Numbered from the stretch's first letter, positions 36,342-45,375 are shown. The stretch is 46,536 nt of DNA from Bradymonadales bacterium (GCA_003559575.1 PWKZ01000228.1:1-46536); one strand, 5' to 3'. A program made the numbers and translations. Notes: generated by a model not told the origin, from the sequence alone.

Positions 36342-38309
36342 GTGACTTCTTTGAGCATTGCAAGCGACGAGACAGAACGAACTCGCCCCGGTGAAGAGAT
36401 CCTTGGCGGGAGACTGAGCCGGGCGCGCTTCGCCCGCCTGCTCGGGCTCGCCGCCGGCGATCCCTATCGAGTGACCGAGGTCTCCGGCCGGGGCCGCGTC
36501 GTCCACGTGCGCCTCACCCAACTCTCCGAGACGGAGTCGGGTCCCGCTCCCGCCACTTACGATTTCTTCTTTGAGGCTCGCCGGCCGGATCGGCGCGGGC
36601 TCCTGAGTGGCGCGCACCTGACCCTATGGCATCACGGCGCGGTTCTGCCCGCCGGGCTCAAGGCGGGTCTCGCGCGGCGCACCGGGCCGGCGCTCGCCCG
36701 CCTGCGCTTCGAGGACTTGCTGGCGGCCCTGCGTGCCGACCCCGAGCACACAAGCGCGCTCGAGGAGCGCGCGGCGAGCGCCGGGGTCGACGAGCGCGAA
36801 ACGGTCGGCTCCGGCCCGGCGCTTCACGAGCTGGAGAGCTGCTCGGTGCCGTCCACCGGCTGCCACGCCTTGACGGCGCCGGCCATTTACGCCGACTTCT
36901 TTGCCGCCCAGGAGGTGCGCCGCGCTTCGGGGTGCGACACCGTCGACATCTACTCGGACAACACGCTCATCGCCCATGGGGACTTCGAGTGCTCCTATTG
37001 CGCCGTCACCGTCCCCGCCCCGCGCTATCACTTCCTGCGGCTGGGGGTGCAGGAGAGCGTGCGCGACGTGGGGCGCCCGCGCCACGCGCGCGGGCGGTTT
37101 CAAGAGTCGGCCTCGGTGACCGACACGTTCTCGACCGATATCAATGAGACCGACGTGATCCTCGGCGAGTTCGGCGGGGTCGCGCGCGTGCTCGATCACG
37201 CCGCCGCGCACGGCGAGAAAGATCAGCTCATGTGTGTCGGGCTCTGCCTGCCGGACGTCATCGGCGCCGATCTCGAGTCGGTGGTGGCGCGCCACCCCGA
37301 GAGCCCCTCGAAACCCTTGCTCTTCGTCCCCCCCGCGCCCCGCTCCTGGAATTGGCTGGCCCACGATCTGCTCAAAACGAGACGCAAGCGGCTGGACTCT
37401 GAGTACGCCGCCGCGCCCAATCCACGCGCCATCAACCTAATCGGGTTTCCGGACAACCAGGGGACCGCCCGGCTCACCGCGCTGCTGGCCGAGTTTGGCG
37501 TCGAGGTCAACACCCACGTGCTCCCCGGGTTGCAGCTCAAGGCGATCGCGCGTTTGCCGCGGGCGGCCCTCGATGTCTATTGCCCGAACGTCTACTGGGA
37601 GCGGGAGTATGGCTTTCTCGGCGACGAGAGCCCGCGCCCCGGTCTGATGCCGGACGGCCCGTTCGGGCTCCAGGGGACCAAACGCTTCCTGCGCGCGGTG
37701 CTGGCGGCGCTCGAGGGCGAGCGCCGCGCTGAAGCCGCCCTCGAGGCGCGCTTCGAGTCTGCCGCGCGCGCGTTGACAGCGCCCTGGGGCGCGCGCTGTC
37801 GCCAGGCGGCTGAGCATCGTCTGGGGTTCGCAGTGCCGGCGCACGGGGTCCACTGGCTGCTCGACTCGGCCCATTCGTGGGGGCTCCCGCTGCTCGAGAC
37901 GACTTACGAGATGGGGTTCGGGCTGGACCTCTTCGTGGGCGCGGCCGACGCCGCGGCCGCGACCGCCGCCGCCGACCGGTTGGCCGGCCAGCTCCCCGAC
38001 GGCGCGCGGGCGCGGGTGGCGCTGCACACCTTCCACTCGCTGCCCGAGATGATGGCCGCGCTCAGGGAGAGCGAGTGCGAGGCGCTCTTCTCCAACTTCG
38101 TCTTCGACTGGCGGGTGAGCCGGGCCGGCAAGATGCCGTTTTCGACCCTCGAGTTCGAGATGGGGCTCGAGGGCGCCCTCGCGACGGTCGAGCGGCTCTT
38201 GACGATTTGCCGCACGCCGCTCTACCGGCGGTTTCGCGAATTCTTGCCGGAGACTCCGCGCCCCGGAGACTCTCCGCCGCGCGCCGCGCGCGCCTTGGAG
38301 GAGCGATGA
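36342..38309 (+). CDS. Nitrogenase component 1-like protein, D/N-type subunit with about 130-aa N-terminal extension
   Basis: Cys positions in component-1 order: LESCSVPSTGCHALTAPAIYADFF, NTLIAHGDFECSYC (cf. HGPxGC), CVGLCLPDVIGADLESVVARHPE (cf. C-x5-G-D-D-[IL]-x-[AS]-[VI]); C-terminal FDWRVSRAGKMPFSTLEFEMGLEGAL. Confidence 0.8.
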   Translation: MTSLSIASDETERTRPGEEILGGRLSRARFARLLGLAAGDPYRVTEVSGRGRVVHVRLTQLSETESGPAPATYDFFFEARRPDRRGLLSGAHLTLWHHGAVLPAGLKAGLARRTGPALARLRFEDLLAALRADPEHTSALEERAASAGVDERETVGSGPALHELESCSVPSTGCHALTAPAIYADFFAAQEVRRASGCDTVDIYSDNTLIAHGDFECSYCAVTVPAPRYHFLRLGVQESVRDVGRPRHARGRFQESASVTDTFSTDINETDVILGEFGGVARVLDHAAAHGEKDQLMCVGLCLPDVIGADLESVVARHPESPSKPLLFVPPAPRSWNWLAHDLLKTRRKRLDSEYAAAPNPRAINLIGFPDNQGTARLTALLAEFGVEVNTHVLPGLQLKAIARLPRAALDVYCPNVYWEREYGFLGDESPRPGLMPDGPFGLQGTKRFLRAVLAALEGERRAEAALEARFESAARALTAPWGARCRQAAEHRLGFAVPAHGVHWLLDSAHSWGLPLLETTYEMGFGLDLFVGAADAAAATAAADRLAGQLPDGARARVALHTFHSLPEMMAALRESECEALFSNFVFDWRVSRAGKMPFSTLEFEMGLEGALATVERLLTICRTPLYRRFREFLPETPRPGDSPPRAARALEER

Positions 38310-39706
38310 GCGCCCCCAAAGGGGCCGGCAAAGGGGCCGGCGATATGTCGCTGCGGGCCTGCTTGCCCCGCTCGGCCGGGTTGAGCGTCGCGTTGAACGC
38401 CATCCCCGACGCGTACCTGCTGCTCGATGGCCCGCACTGCGCCTTCAGGCGCCTTGTCTACGTGCAAGGCAACCACGATTGGGGTGCGACGCTCGCGCTG
38501 CATCCGGGTTTGCCGCGCGTCACCAACACCGATCTCGATCCCCTGAAGGGCGTGCGGAACCGTGAGCCTCAACTCGAACGCGAGATTGCCGTTCTGGCGA
38601 GTCGTCCCGAGGTCGGGGGGGTGCTGGTCGACGGCCTCTCGATGGCCGTCGTGACCGCCACCGACTATCAACGTCTCTGCCGGCGGGTGGGCGCGAAGTG
38701 TGCCAAACCGATCCTCTCCTTGCCGCATCGCTCGCTCACGTCCGATTGGCTGGCGGCCTACCAAGAGGTGCAAGAAGCCCTCGCCTCCGCATTGCCGCTC
38801 GCGCCGCGACGACGCGCCGGCAAAAAACCCCGAGTGGCGCTGGTGGGGCACCTGTTTGATCGCAACGAGGGCGATCACCGCGGCAACCTCGAAGAGTTCA
38901 AGCGGATCTTCGAGGCCCTCGGCTTGACGCTGCTGCCGCCGTGGTTGTCCGGCGCCCCGCTGCGGGATCTCGCGCGGGCCGGTGCCGCCGACGCCGTCGT
39001 GTCTCTGCCCTACGGGCGGCGGGCGGCGCGGGTGCTGGCCGAGAGGATCGGGCGGCCCTTGATCGAGTTGGAGCTGCCGCTCGGGCTCCCCGCCACGCTG
39101 CGGTTCATCTACTCCCTGGCGGCGGCCTTTGGTAGCCGGGCGCGGGCCGAGAGCTTCGTCGCCTCCGAGCTTGGCCGCGCGCTGGCCGCGATCGAGTGGC
39201 TCGTGCCGTTTGCGTTCGTCCACCGGCGCATCGGATACATCGGCGATCCGCACATCTATGCCGGCTTGCGTGAGACGGCGGCGTTGGTGGGCCTCCGCAT
39301 GGTCTTTGCCGCCGTCACCAACGAGCGCCTCCACGGGCGCGACACGCTGCCGCGCGAGCCCTCCCGGGTCGAGGCGGCGGTGCCCGAGACCCTGGCCTGT
39401 GGCGCTCCCCCAAGTGAGCCCGATGAGCTGTTGTGGTTTCCCAAGGCGCGCACGCTCAGGGATTGCGTCCGGCGCCTGGTGGCCGAGGAGGGCTTGGATC
39501 TCCTCGTCACCAACAGCTACGGCGCCCTCTTCGAGGGGGTCGGGATAGTTGAGCTGGGCTTCCCGAGCTACTATCGCCACAGGCTGCACTCGCGCCCGTT
39601 TCTGGGGTTCACGGGCGCGCTTTGCTTGTTTGAGGATCTGGCCAACACCATCCGGCGCTTGGAGGTACGGCGCGCCAACCTTTCGCCCAAGCCGGAGGCG
39701 GGATGA
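38306..39706 (+). CDS. Nitrogenase component 1-like protein, K/B-type subunit
   Basis: SLRACLPRSAGLSVALNAIPDAYLLLDGPHCAFR (component-1 N-terminal Cys pair and DGPxC), PRVALVGHLFDRNEGDHRGNLEEFKRIFEALGL, and C-terminal VELGFPSYYRHRLHSRPFLGFTGALCLFEDLANTIRR (cf. NifK/BchB GxP...R.P..G..G). ATG overlaps upstream stop. Confidence 0.78.
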   Translation: MSAPKGAGKGAGDMSLRACLPRSAGLSVALNAIPDAYLLLDGPHCAFRRLVYVQGNHDWGATLALHPGLPRVTNTDLDPLKGVRNREPQLEREIAVLASRPEVGGVLVDGLSMAVVTATDYQRLCRRVGAKCAKPILSLPHRSLTSDWLAAYQEVQEALASALPLAPRRRAGKKPRVALVGHLFDRNEGDHRGNLEEFKRIFEALGLTLLPPWLSGAPLRDLARAGAADAVVSLPYGRRAARVLAERIGRPLIELELPLGLPATLRFIYSLAAAFGSRARAESFVASELGRALAAIEWLVPFAFVHRRIGYIGDPHIYAGLRETAALVGLRMVFAAVTNERLHGRDTLPREPSRVEAAVPETLACGAPPSEPDELLWFPKARTLRDCVRRLVAEEGLDLLVTNSYGALFEGVGIVELGFPSYYRHRLHSRPFLGFTGALCLFEDLANTIRRLEVRRANLSPKPEAG

Positions 39707-40827
39707 GCCGCGATCCGCGCTTTGACCGCTTCTTGTGCCAGGAGAGTGTCTGGACCAGTGTCGAGTTGCTCTCTCGCGGGCGCGCCTTGCCCGCGCCGCT
39801 GACGGTGGAGTGGCACCTCACCTCGGCTTGTAATCAGCGTTGCCCGCGCTGTGTCAGCCGCGATCTGTTGAATGGCCCGTCGTTCAGCCGGGAGCGCGCC
39901 CGCGCTTTGGCCCGGGAGATGTCCGACCTCGGGGTGCGGGCGGTGGTGCTGTCGGGGGGCGGGGAGCCCTTGTGCCACTCCGGGGTGGCGGAGGTCGCCG
40001 CGCACCTGGCGCGCAACGACGTGCTTCTGGGCGTGGTCACCAACGGGCTCCTGCTCGGTCGCCACGAGGCGGTGTTGGCCGAGAGCTGCCGGTTTGTCCG
40101 CCTCTCGATCGACGCCGCCACCGCCGCCACCCATCGCCGGGTGCGCCCCGCCGCCGGTGCCGGCGAGAGGGTTTTTGACGATCTGCTGGGCAACATCGAG
40201 CGCTTGACGGCTCGCGGGGGCTGCGAGTGTGAGTTCTCGTTCGTGGTCTATCACTCGCCGGCGCGGGCTGGACGAGCGGCCTGGAGCAACGTCGGCGAGC
40301 TTGCGGCGGCGGCCAAGCTGGCGCGGGAGCTCGGCTGCGACAGCTTCGAGGTGCAGCTCGCGTTTGACGCGCGGCTCCAATTGGCCGCCACCACCCCCGC
40401 GCTGCGGAGACAGTTGGCGGCTCAGTTGGACGAAGCCCGCGCGCTCGCGCGCGAAGGCTTCCGGGTCACTGAGGGTGCGTTTGTAAGCGCGTTGCTCGAA
40501 GGGGGCGGCCGTCCCTCGCACCACAAGCCTTATGCGCGCTGTCCCGCAGTGCGCTTGAGCACGCTGGTGACCCCCTATGGCGCGTTCCTGTGCCCTTATC
40601 ACAGCGCGCACGCTGTGAGCTACGGCGATCCTCACACGAGCGCGCTCAAGGATCTGTGGCGCTCCGCCGAGCTTGGCCGGGTCCGCGACAAGATTCGGCC
40701 GGTGGACGACTGCAACTTCCATTGTATGTACGATCCGTTGAACCGCGCGGTGCTGGCGGCGCTCCAGGACTTGCGGGCGACGGGCGCGCGCCCGAAGCTG
40801 CGGCCGGATATGGACCTCTTTATCTAG
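39703..40827 (+). CDS. Radical SAM protein with SPASM-like C-terminus
   Basis: VEWHLTSACNQRCPRCVSRDL (CxxxCxxC), VVLSGGGEPLCH, GVVTNGLLL, and C-terminal Cys cluster CPAVRLSTLVTPYGAFLCPYH...DDCNFHCMYDPLN. ATG overlaps upstream stop. Confidence 0.9.
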   Translation: MSRDPRFDRFLCQESVWTSVELLSRGRALPAPLTVEWHLTSACNQRCPRCVSRDLLNGPSFSRERARALAREMSDLGVRAVVLSGGGEPLCHSGVAEVAAHLARNDVLLGVVTNGLLLGRHEAVLAESCRFVRLSIDAATAATHRRVRPAAGAGERVFDDLLGNIERLTARGGCECEFSFVVYHSPARAGRAAWSNVGELAAAAKLARELGCDSFEVQLAFDARLQLAATTPALRRQLAAQLDEARALAREGFRVTEGAFVSALLEGGGRPSHHKPYARCPAVRLSTLVTPYGAFLCPYHSAHAVSYGDPHTSALKDLWRSAELGRVRDKIRPVDDCNFHCMYDPLNRAVLAALQDLRATGARPKLRPDMDLFI

Positions 40828-40908
40828 CGCTCTCCAGAAAACCCGTGGATCCCGCGGGTGGCTATCAGCTTAGTCCCCGTGATGACCGCTGCCCGCCGTC
40901 TCCGGCTG

Positions 40909-43245
40909 CTAGTCGGGAGGGCGCCATTCGTCGGGCGCGGGGCGGCCCCAGAAATCCCGCAAGACCTCCTCCGGCGAGTCTTCCTCCAGCTCGGTGACCC
41001 ATGTCTCGTCGTCGGTGGGGAAGTCCTCCGCCTCGTCGGGCGACGCCCCTTCGATCCGGCGCCGCTCATCCTCTCTGCGGCGTCGCTCACGCTCTTGCCT
41101 GAGCCGCCTGGCGCTCATCCCGCGCGAGAGCGCTTGAACGCGGCTCGACGAGTTGAAGGTCAGCCAGAGCATGAAGTAGAGCGGGTGAAAGTGGTAAAGC
41201 AGCCCGTTCCACTCACCACCGAAGCGCAGCCCGATGTGTTCGGCCACCTCGCTATTCAGCCACACGAACGGCAGAAAACGTCGGATCTCGCGGGTGAACA
41301 CCCCGTCGCGCCGGCGCGCGGTGCGGTCCCGAAAGAGCCTGTCGAACTGCTGGGTCTTCTCGGCCCAGGTCTGGGCGTCGGCCAGGGCCTTCACCCAGTT
41401 GACCTGATCGCTCCACTCGCTCACATGGCGCGTAATGGCTTTGCGCAACCACTCCCGGGCGGTCTCGTTCTCGCCGGGGACGGCGAAAAAGTCCTCGATG
41501 GTCGTCGGCAGCACCTCGCGGTTTTTGCGCTGAAAGAAGCTCCGGCTATGCCGGCGTCGTGAGGTGCCGGTAAAGAGGCCGAGAATGTCGTCGGTCTCGA
41601 TTCTGAGACTCCGGCCCACGTCCTCCTCGATCTCGACCCAGAAGCGCGCGTGAGTGCCCATATCGATGGCTTTTTGCCAGGAGCCGTCGGCGAACACCTC
41701 GACGTGAACCATCGGTTTCATGCCGTCGCCGTCGTCGAACATCCCGAGCTGTCCGATGGTCTCCCCGGCCGGCACCAGGATGCGGCGGTCTTCCGGTTCG
41801 AGATCGAAGAGCGCCACTTGGCCCCGTCTGAGCGCGGCCAGGCGGCGGCCCACCTCGAGATAGGGTTCCGCGGATTGCATTCCGAGGGGATCGTCGTAGT
41901 CCTGCAGGCCGATGTCCGCGAGCGGATCATCCTCCCGCAGCGCGCTGAGGTCGAGCGCTTCTTCACGCTCACGCTCCTCCCCCTCGTGGAGCCGAACGAC
42001 TTTGCGCAGCCACTCGACCGGGGGGGTGTTGTGCTCCGTGTCCAGGTTCTCCAGGTGCATGAAGAGCGAGAAGACTCTCAGCGTCTCGGTGCGGGGCATG
42101 GGGATGTCGTGGCGCAAGAGGACGAAGTTGTTACTGCCGAGCGGGGTGTTGTGCTCGGAGCCGGTGCGGCCCTGCCCGAATCGCGCCGCCACGAGGACGC
42201 CGTCGACCATGGCGTGCACCTCACGGCCTCGCGGTCCGTGCAGGTGAATGCCGCCGTGCCAGTTCTGGTTGATCCCGATGGGGTAGTAGCCGCCGCCGCC
42301 CCTCTCGTTGTTGCGATAAAGCTCGTTGGCCGCCTCGTGCACCAGCTCCGGCGCAAGCAGGTCGGCCACGTTTTGGCCGGCGCGGGTGAGCATCGGGAAG
42401 CTGTTGTGCTCGCCTCGCAGCGCATGGTAGAGGCGCTGCCAATCGAACCCGGGGCCGGGATCCCAGCGGTTGGCCGAGGTGTGCCAGTGGGCGGCGATCC
42501 CTCTGAACCCAAAGGGATCATCGAGCATCGAGGCGATCACCTCACCTCGCTCGTCGACCGGGTGCTCCATTGGGATGTCGAGCACCGAGCAGACCACCTT
42601 GATTAGCTCGATCAGGGTTATGTACTGCGGATCGGTGTAGCCGTAGCTCTGGACCCGAGCGCCGTTGATTCGCATCACCTCGCTCACCGGGCGACGATGA
42701 AGCTTTGGATCGGCCTCCTCAGGGTGGCGGTACGCCTGCCCTTTGTGCCGGCCGTGTAGCTCGGGGAGATCGTTGTTGAGATCGATCCCCACCGAGCGGC
42801 GGTTTTGTTCGGCGGCGTGCAGCGCGACGTAAGTGCCGGGATCGGCGCACTGATAGAGCGTGCCGTCCCAATCGATGATGAAGTGGGTCGACAGCCCCTT
42901 GGCAATCAGCACTTGTTGGGTCAACCGGGCCGTGCGGAGCCCGTCGGTGTGCAGGATCGCCACCTCGGTCGCCTGCCGCGCGTATTCGAGGTTGGTCCCC
43001 ACCGGCACGGTGCCCACCCCCTCGACCCGGGCGCGGCGCGGCAAGAGGTAGCGCTCCCGCTCGACTCCCGGTGGCGCCTGGACATTGCGGTAGTCCCAGT
43101 AGGGATCGTCTCTGAAGGTCACCACGCGGACATTGCCCGCGAGGGGGTGCCACTCGCCGCAGATCCAGATGCCGGCGCGTCGTCGCTGTTGGCCAATCAT
43201 CTCGTCCGTCTCTCCATTTTCAGCGGTCAGCTCATGATTTTCCAA
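40909..43245 (-). CDS. Fusion of Amidase_2 (PGRP/N-acetylmuramoyl-alanine amidase-like) with a degenerate M23-like domain and C-terminal domain
   Basis: STHFIIDWDGTLYQCADPGTYVALHAAEQNRRSVGIDL, AAHWHTSANRWDPGPGFDWQRL; then NWHGGIHLHGPRGREVHAMVDGVLVAARFG and VFSLFMHLENL resembling LytM/M23. Confidence 0.78.
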   Translation of the reverse strand: MENHELTAENGETDEMIGQQRRRAGIWICGEWHPLAGNVRVVTFRDDPYWDYRNVQAPPGVERERYLLPRRARVEGVGTVPVGTNLEYARQATEVAILHTDGLRTARLTQQVLIAKGLSTHFIIDWDGTLYQCADPGTYVALHAAEQNRRSVGIDLNNDLPELHGRHKGQAYRHPEEADPKLHRRPVSEVMRINGARVQSYGYTDPQYITLIELIKVVCSVLDIPMEHPVDERGEVIASMLDDPFGFRGIAAHWHTSANRWDPGPGFDWQRLYHALRGEHNSFPMLTRAGQNVADLLAPELVHEAANELYRNNERGGGGYYPIGINQNWHGGIHLHGPRGREVHAMVDGVLVAARFGQGRTGSEHNTPLGSNNFVLLRHDIPMPRTETLRVFSLFMHLENLDTEHNTPPVEWLRKVVRLHEGEEREREEALDLSALREDDPLADIGLQDYDDPLGMQSAEPYLEVGRRLAALRRGQVALFDLEPEDRRILVPAGETIGQLGMFDDGDGMKPMVHVEVFADGSWQKAIDMGTHARFWVEIEEDVGRSLRIETDDILGLFTGTSRRRHSRSFFQRKNREVLPTTIEDFFAVPGENETAREWLRKAITRHVSEWSDQVNWVKALADAQTWAEKTQQFDRLFRDRTARRRDGVFTREIRRFLPFVWLNSEVAEHIGLRFGGEWNGLLYHFHPLYFMLWLTFNSSSRVQALSRGMSARRLRQERERRRREDERRRIEGASPDEAEDFPTDDETWVTELEEDSPEEVLRDFWGRPAPDEWRPPD

Positions 43246-44866
43246 ACAGTTTTTTCAACAGGCCGGTGAGGAGCTTTAGAAACGAATAGACGATCAACAA
43301 CGCGATGAGGCCCGCGATCATCACCGCCACGATGTGCCATGGGGCGCCCACCTTGGCCTCGAGCCGGCGGAGTTGGTGTTTGGCGAGGCGCACCGCGCCG
43401 TCGCGCATGTCCGGCACCAACACCGTGTAGGGCGCGGTGGCGACTGTCCCGTGACCGGCGATCCGTAGTCGGACCGAGAAGCTGCGCTCCTCATTCGGCT
43501 CGAGGTCGGCGTCAAACTCGATCAGATACTGGCCGGCCAACTCATCGAGCAGATCGCCCACCAAGATCGGGAGCGCGCCGGGGTCCTCGACCTCTCGGTA
43601 GGTGCCGCCGCTGCGCAGCGCCAGCACCTCGAGGCGCTGCCGCTCGTGGGGCATGGCGTCGGGGTAGCCGATGGCGTAGATCTTGATGTTGGCGGCCCGT
43701 GCCAGCGCCAACCACTGCCCGAGCCGTTGGTCGCGAAAGCGCTGCTGATCGGCGGTCAAGCGATCCTGAAGTTTTTTCTCCATCTCGCTGCGCATCTTGG
43801 TGCCGCGCTCGGAGATGCGGGCTTGACGGCGGCACTCCCGGACCGCGCGCCCACCGTGAAGCTCGTCGCACGACTCGAGCAGCCGGTTGACGTTCTCGGT
43901 GACCTCATGGGCATAGCGCAGCCGGCAGTCCTCTTGGGCCTCCAGGTAACCGTCGCGCCCGTCAGAGAGGATCACGAGCCGTTTTGGGCGCCTCGGCGCG
44001 CCGCGGGTGACGAGCATGCGCAGCGCTTCGTCGATGGCGCCGCCGTACTCCTCGCGTGGCCCGGTGTCGCCCAGCGGGCCGCTGCGATCCATCCGAGGGT
44101 GCGCCGGCGGGATGCACGGGTCGAGGGAGTCGAACCCCAACAGCCGGGGATAAAAGCCGCGGTATGGGACCGCGCGCAAAACGCGTTGTAGCCGACCGTG
44201 GTCGCTTAGCAGGCCGCAGGGTGGCGCGGTCGCCATCGCCGGCTCGTCCGTTGGCGGCGCCGGCCGGCCCCAACTCTCATAGGCTTTGAGAGTCTCCTCG
44301 CGACAAAACGAGAGCGAGTGGGCCAGATCGCTCAGCTCGTTGGTCCGACCGGTGAGGTTCACATAGGTGAGGAGCCGATCATAGTACCAGATGACGTTCA
44401 ATCGGTCGGTCGGCTGGAGCTTGTTGAAGAACAGATCGACGCCGGCGCGTTGGTTGCGCCCAAGCTCGCCGCTCAGCAGCGAGTGACCCTGGTGTCCTGG
44501 GAGGACCAAGAGGGTGTCGCGAGGTTCCTCGGCGCGCGAAAAGACAAGCAGCTCGGCGTCGCCATACCCCTCCGGGATGGCGTCGTTGAACGCCTGGACC
44601 AGCTCTCCGCGGCCTCGCCCGCCTTCATGCTCCAACACCTCGATCCGATCAATCAAATTGAGCGGCACCGGTCGCAGGCGGGTGTCGAGGAAGCTCACAT
44701 AGAGCCGGATGCGAGGGGCTTCGGAGGTGTCGATCCAGTCGATCTTGGCCTGAGGGTGCGAGAAACGATAGGCGCTCGTGGGCAGCGAGAGGCCGACTAC
44801 GCTCACGACGACGGCGAGCGTCAACCAACGGAGCGGACGGCCAAGGGAGGATCGTGGCATCCTCAC
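43232..44866 (-). CDS. VWA-like-domain exported/membrane protein
   Basis: RPKRLVILSDGRDGYLEAQE, IKIYAIGYPDAMPHERQRLEVLALRSGGTYREVEDP; N-terminal signal and C-terminal TM IVAVMIAGLIALLIVYSFLKLL. Confidence 0.72.
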   Translation of the reverse strand: MRMPRSSLGRPLRWLTLAVVVSVVGLSLPTSAYRFSHPQAKIDWIDTSEAPRIRLYVSFLDTRLRPVPLNLIDRIEVLEHEGGRGRGELVQAFNDAIPEGYGDAELLVFSRAEEPRDTLLVLPGHQGHSLLSGELGRNQRAGVDLFFNKLQPTDRLNVIWYYDRLLTYVNLTGRTNELSDLAHSLSFCREETLKAYESWGRPAPPTDEPAMATAPPCGLLSDHGRLQRVLRAVPYRGFYPRLLGFDSLDPCIPPAHPRMDRSGPLGDTGPREEYGGAIDEALRMLVTRGAPRRPKRLVILSDGRDGYLEAQEDCRLRYAHEVTENVNRLLESCDELHGGRAVRECRRQARISERGTKMRSEMEKKLQDRLTADQQRFRDQRLGQWLALARAANIKIYAIGYPDAMPHERQRLEVLALRSGGTYREVEDPGALPILVGDLLDELAGQYLIEFDADLEPNEERSFSVRLRIAGHGTVATAPYTVLVPDMRDGAVRLAKHQLRRLEAKVGAPWHIVAVMIAGLIALLIVYSFLKLLTGLLKKLFGKS

Positions 44867-44868
44867 GA

Positions 44869-45285
44869 CTAACTCCCAAACCGATAGCGAAACACCTGGA
44901 CCAAGAGTGGGGCTGAGATCACCTCTGCGCCCCCGCGGGGGCGCAGCGACAGCGTGTAGCGGAGTTCGATATCGCGCAGCTCGTCATAGGGATACTCGAG
45001 CTCAAACGGTAGCGCGAGGCGCGGTTCATCCAGGCGGATTGTTTGTGAGGCGATAAGCTCGGTGCGCCGACTGTCGTCGCGATACACCGCGAGGATCCCC
45101 TGGGTGGCCTCGGGGAGCGATCCGCGAAAAACGCGCGCCCAGACACGGTCCCAGGGAGAAGCCGCCGGGCGCGACCACTCCACCCGGGGGTGGGCCGACG
45201 AAGGCCCGCTCAACACCGCCGAACCGGCCCCCGCGGCGACGGCGGCGCCGGCTTGCAAAAAGCGCCTGCGTTGCCGATCCATCAC
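44869..45285 (-). CDS. Small exported protein with Tat-type signal peptide
   Basis: MMDRQRRRFLQAGAAVAAGAGSAVLSGPSSA (RRxFLQ followed by hydrophobic segment); remainder predicted beta-rich. Confidence 0.65.
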   Translation of the reverse strand: MMDRQRRRFLQAGAAVAAGAGSAVLSGPSSAHPRVEWSRPAASPWDRVWARVFRGSLPEATQGILAVYRDDSRRTELIASQTIRLDEPRLALPFELEYPYDELRDIELRYTLSLRPRGGAEVISAPLLVQVFRYRFGS

Positions 45286-45375
45286 TCTCGCTCCGCTTGG
45301 TCCAAGCCCACCGCGAGCAGACGAAGTGTGATCTTACGCGATCGGGTTCTTGTGGGCAACGTCACCCCGGGACGA

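Noticed and set aside
37877-38305. N-terminal 143 residues of the ORF-track K-like protein (start at 37877)
   Set aside because: Out-of-frame overlap with the conserved C-terminus of the D-like subunit; ATG at 38306 overlapping the upstream stop is the likely start.
36342-39706. Assigning the nitrogenase-like pair as true nitrogenase nifDK or as bchNB
   Set aside because: No nifH/nifENB or bch genes in the window, key motifs are diverged (GAD for GDD, missing third Cys in subunit 2, DGPHC instead of HGPxGC), so a specific gene name is not supportable.
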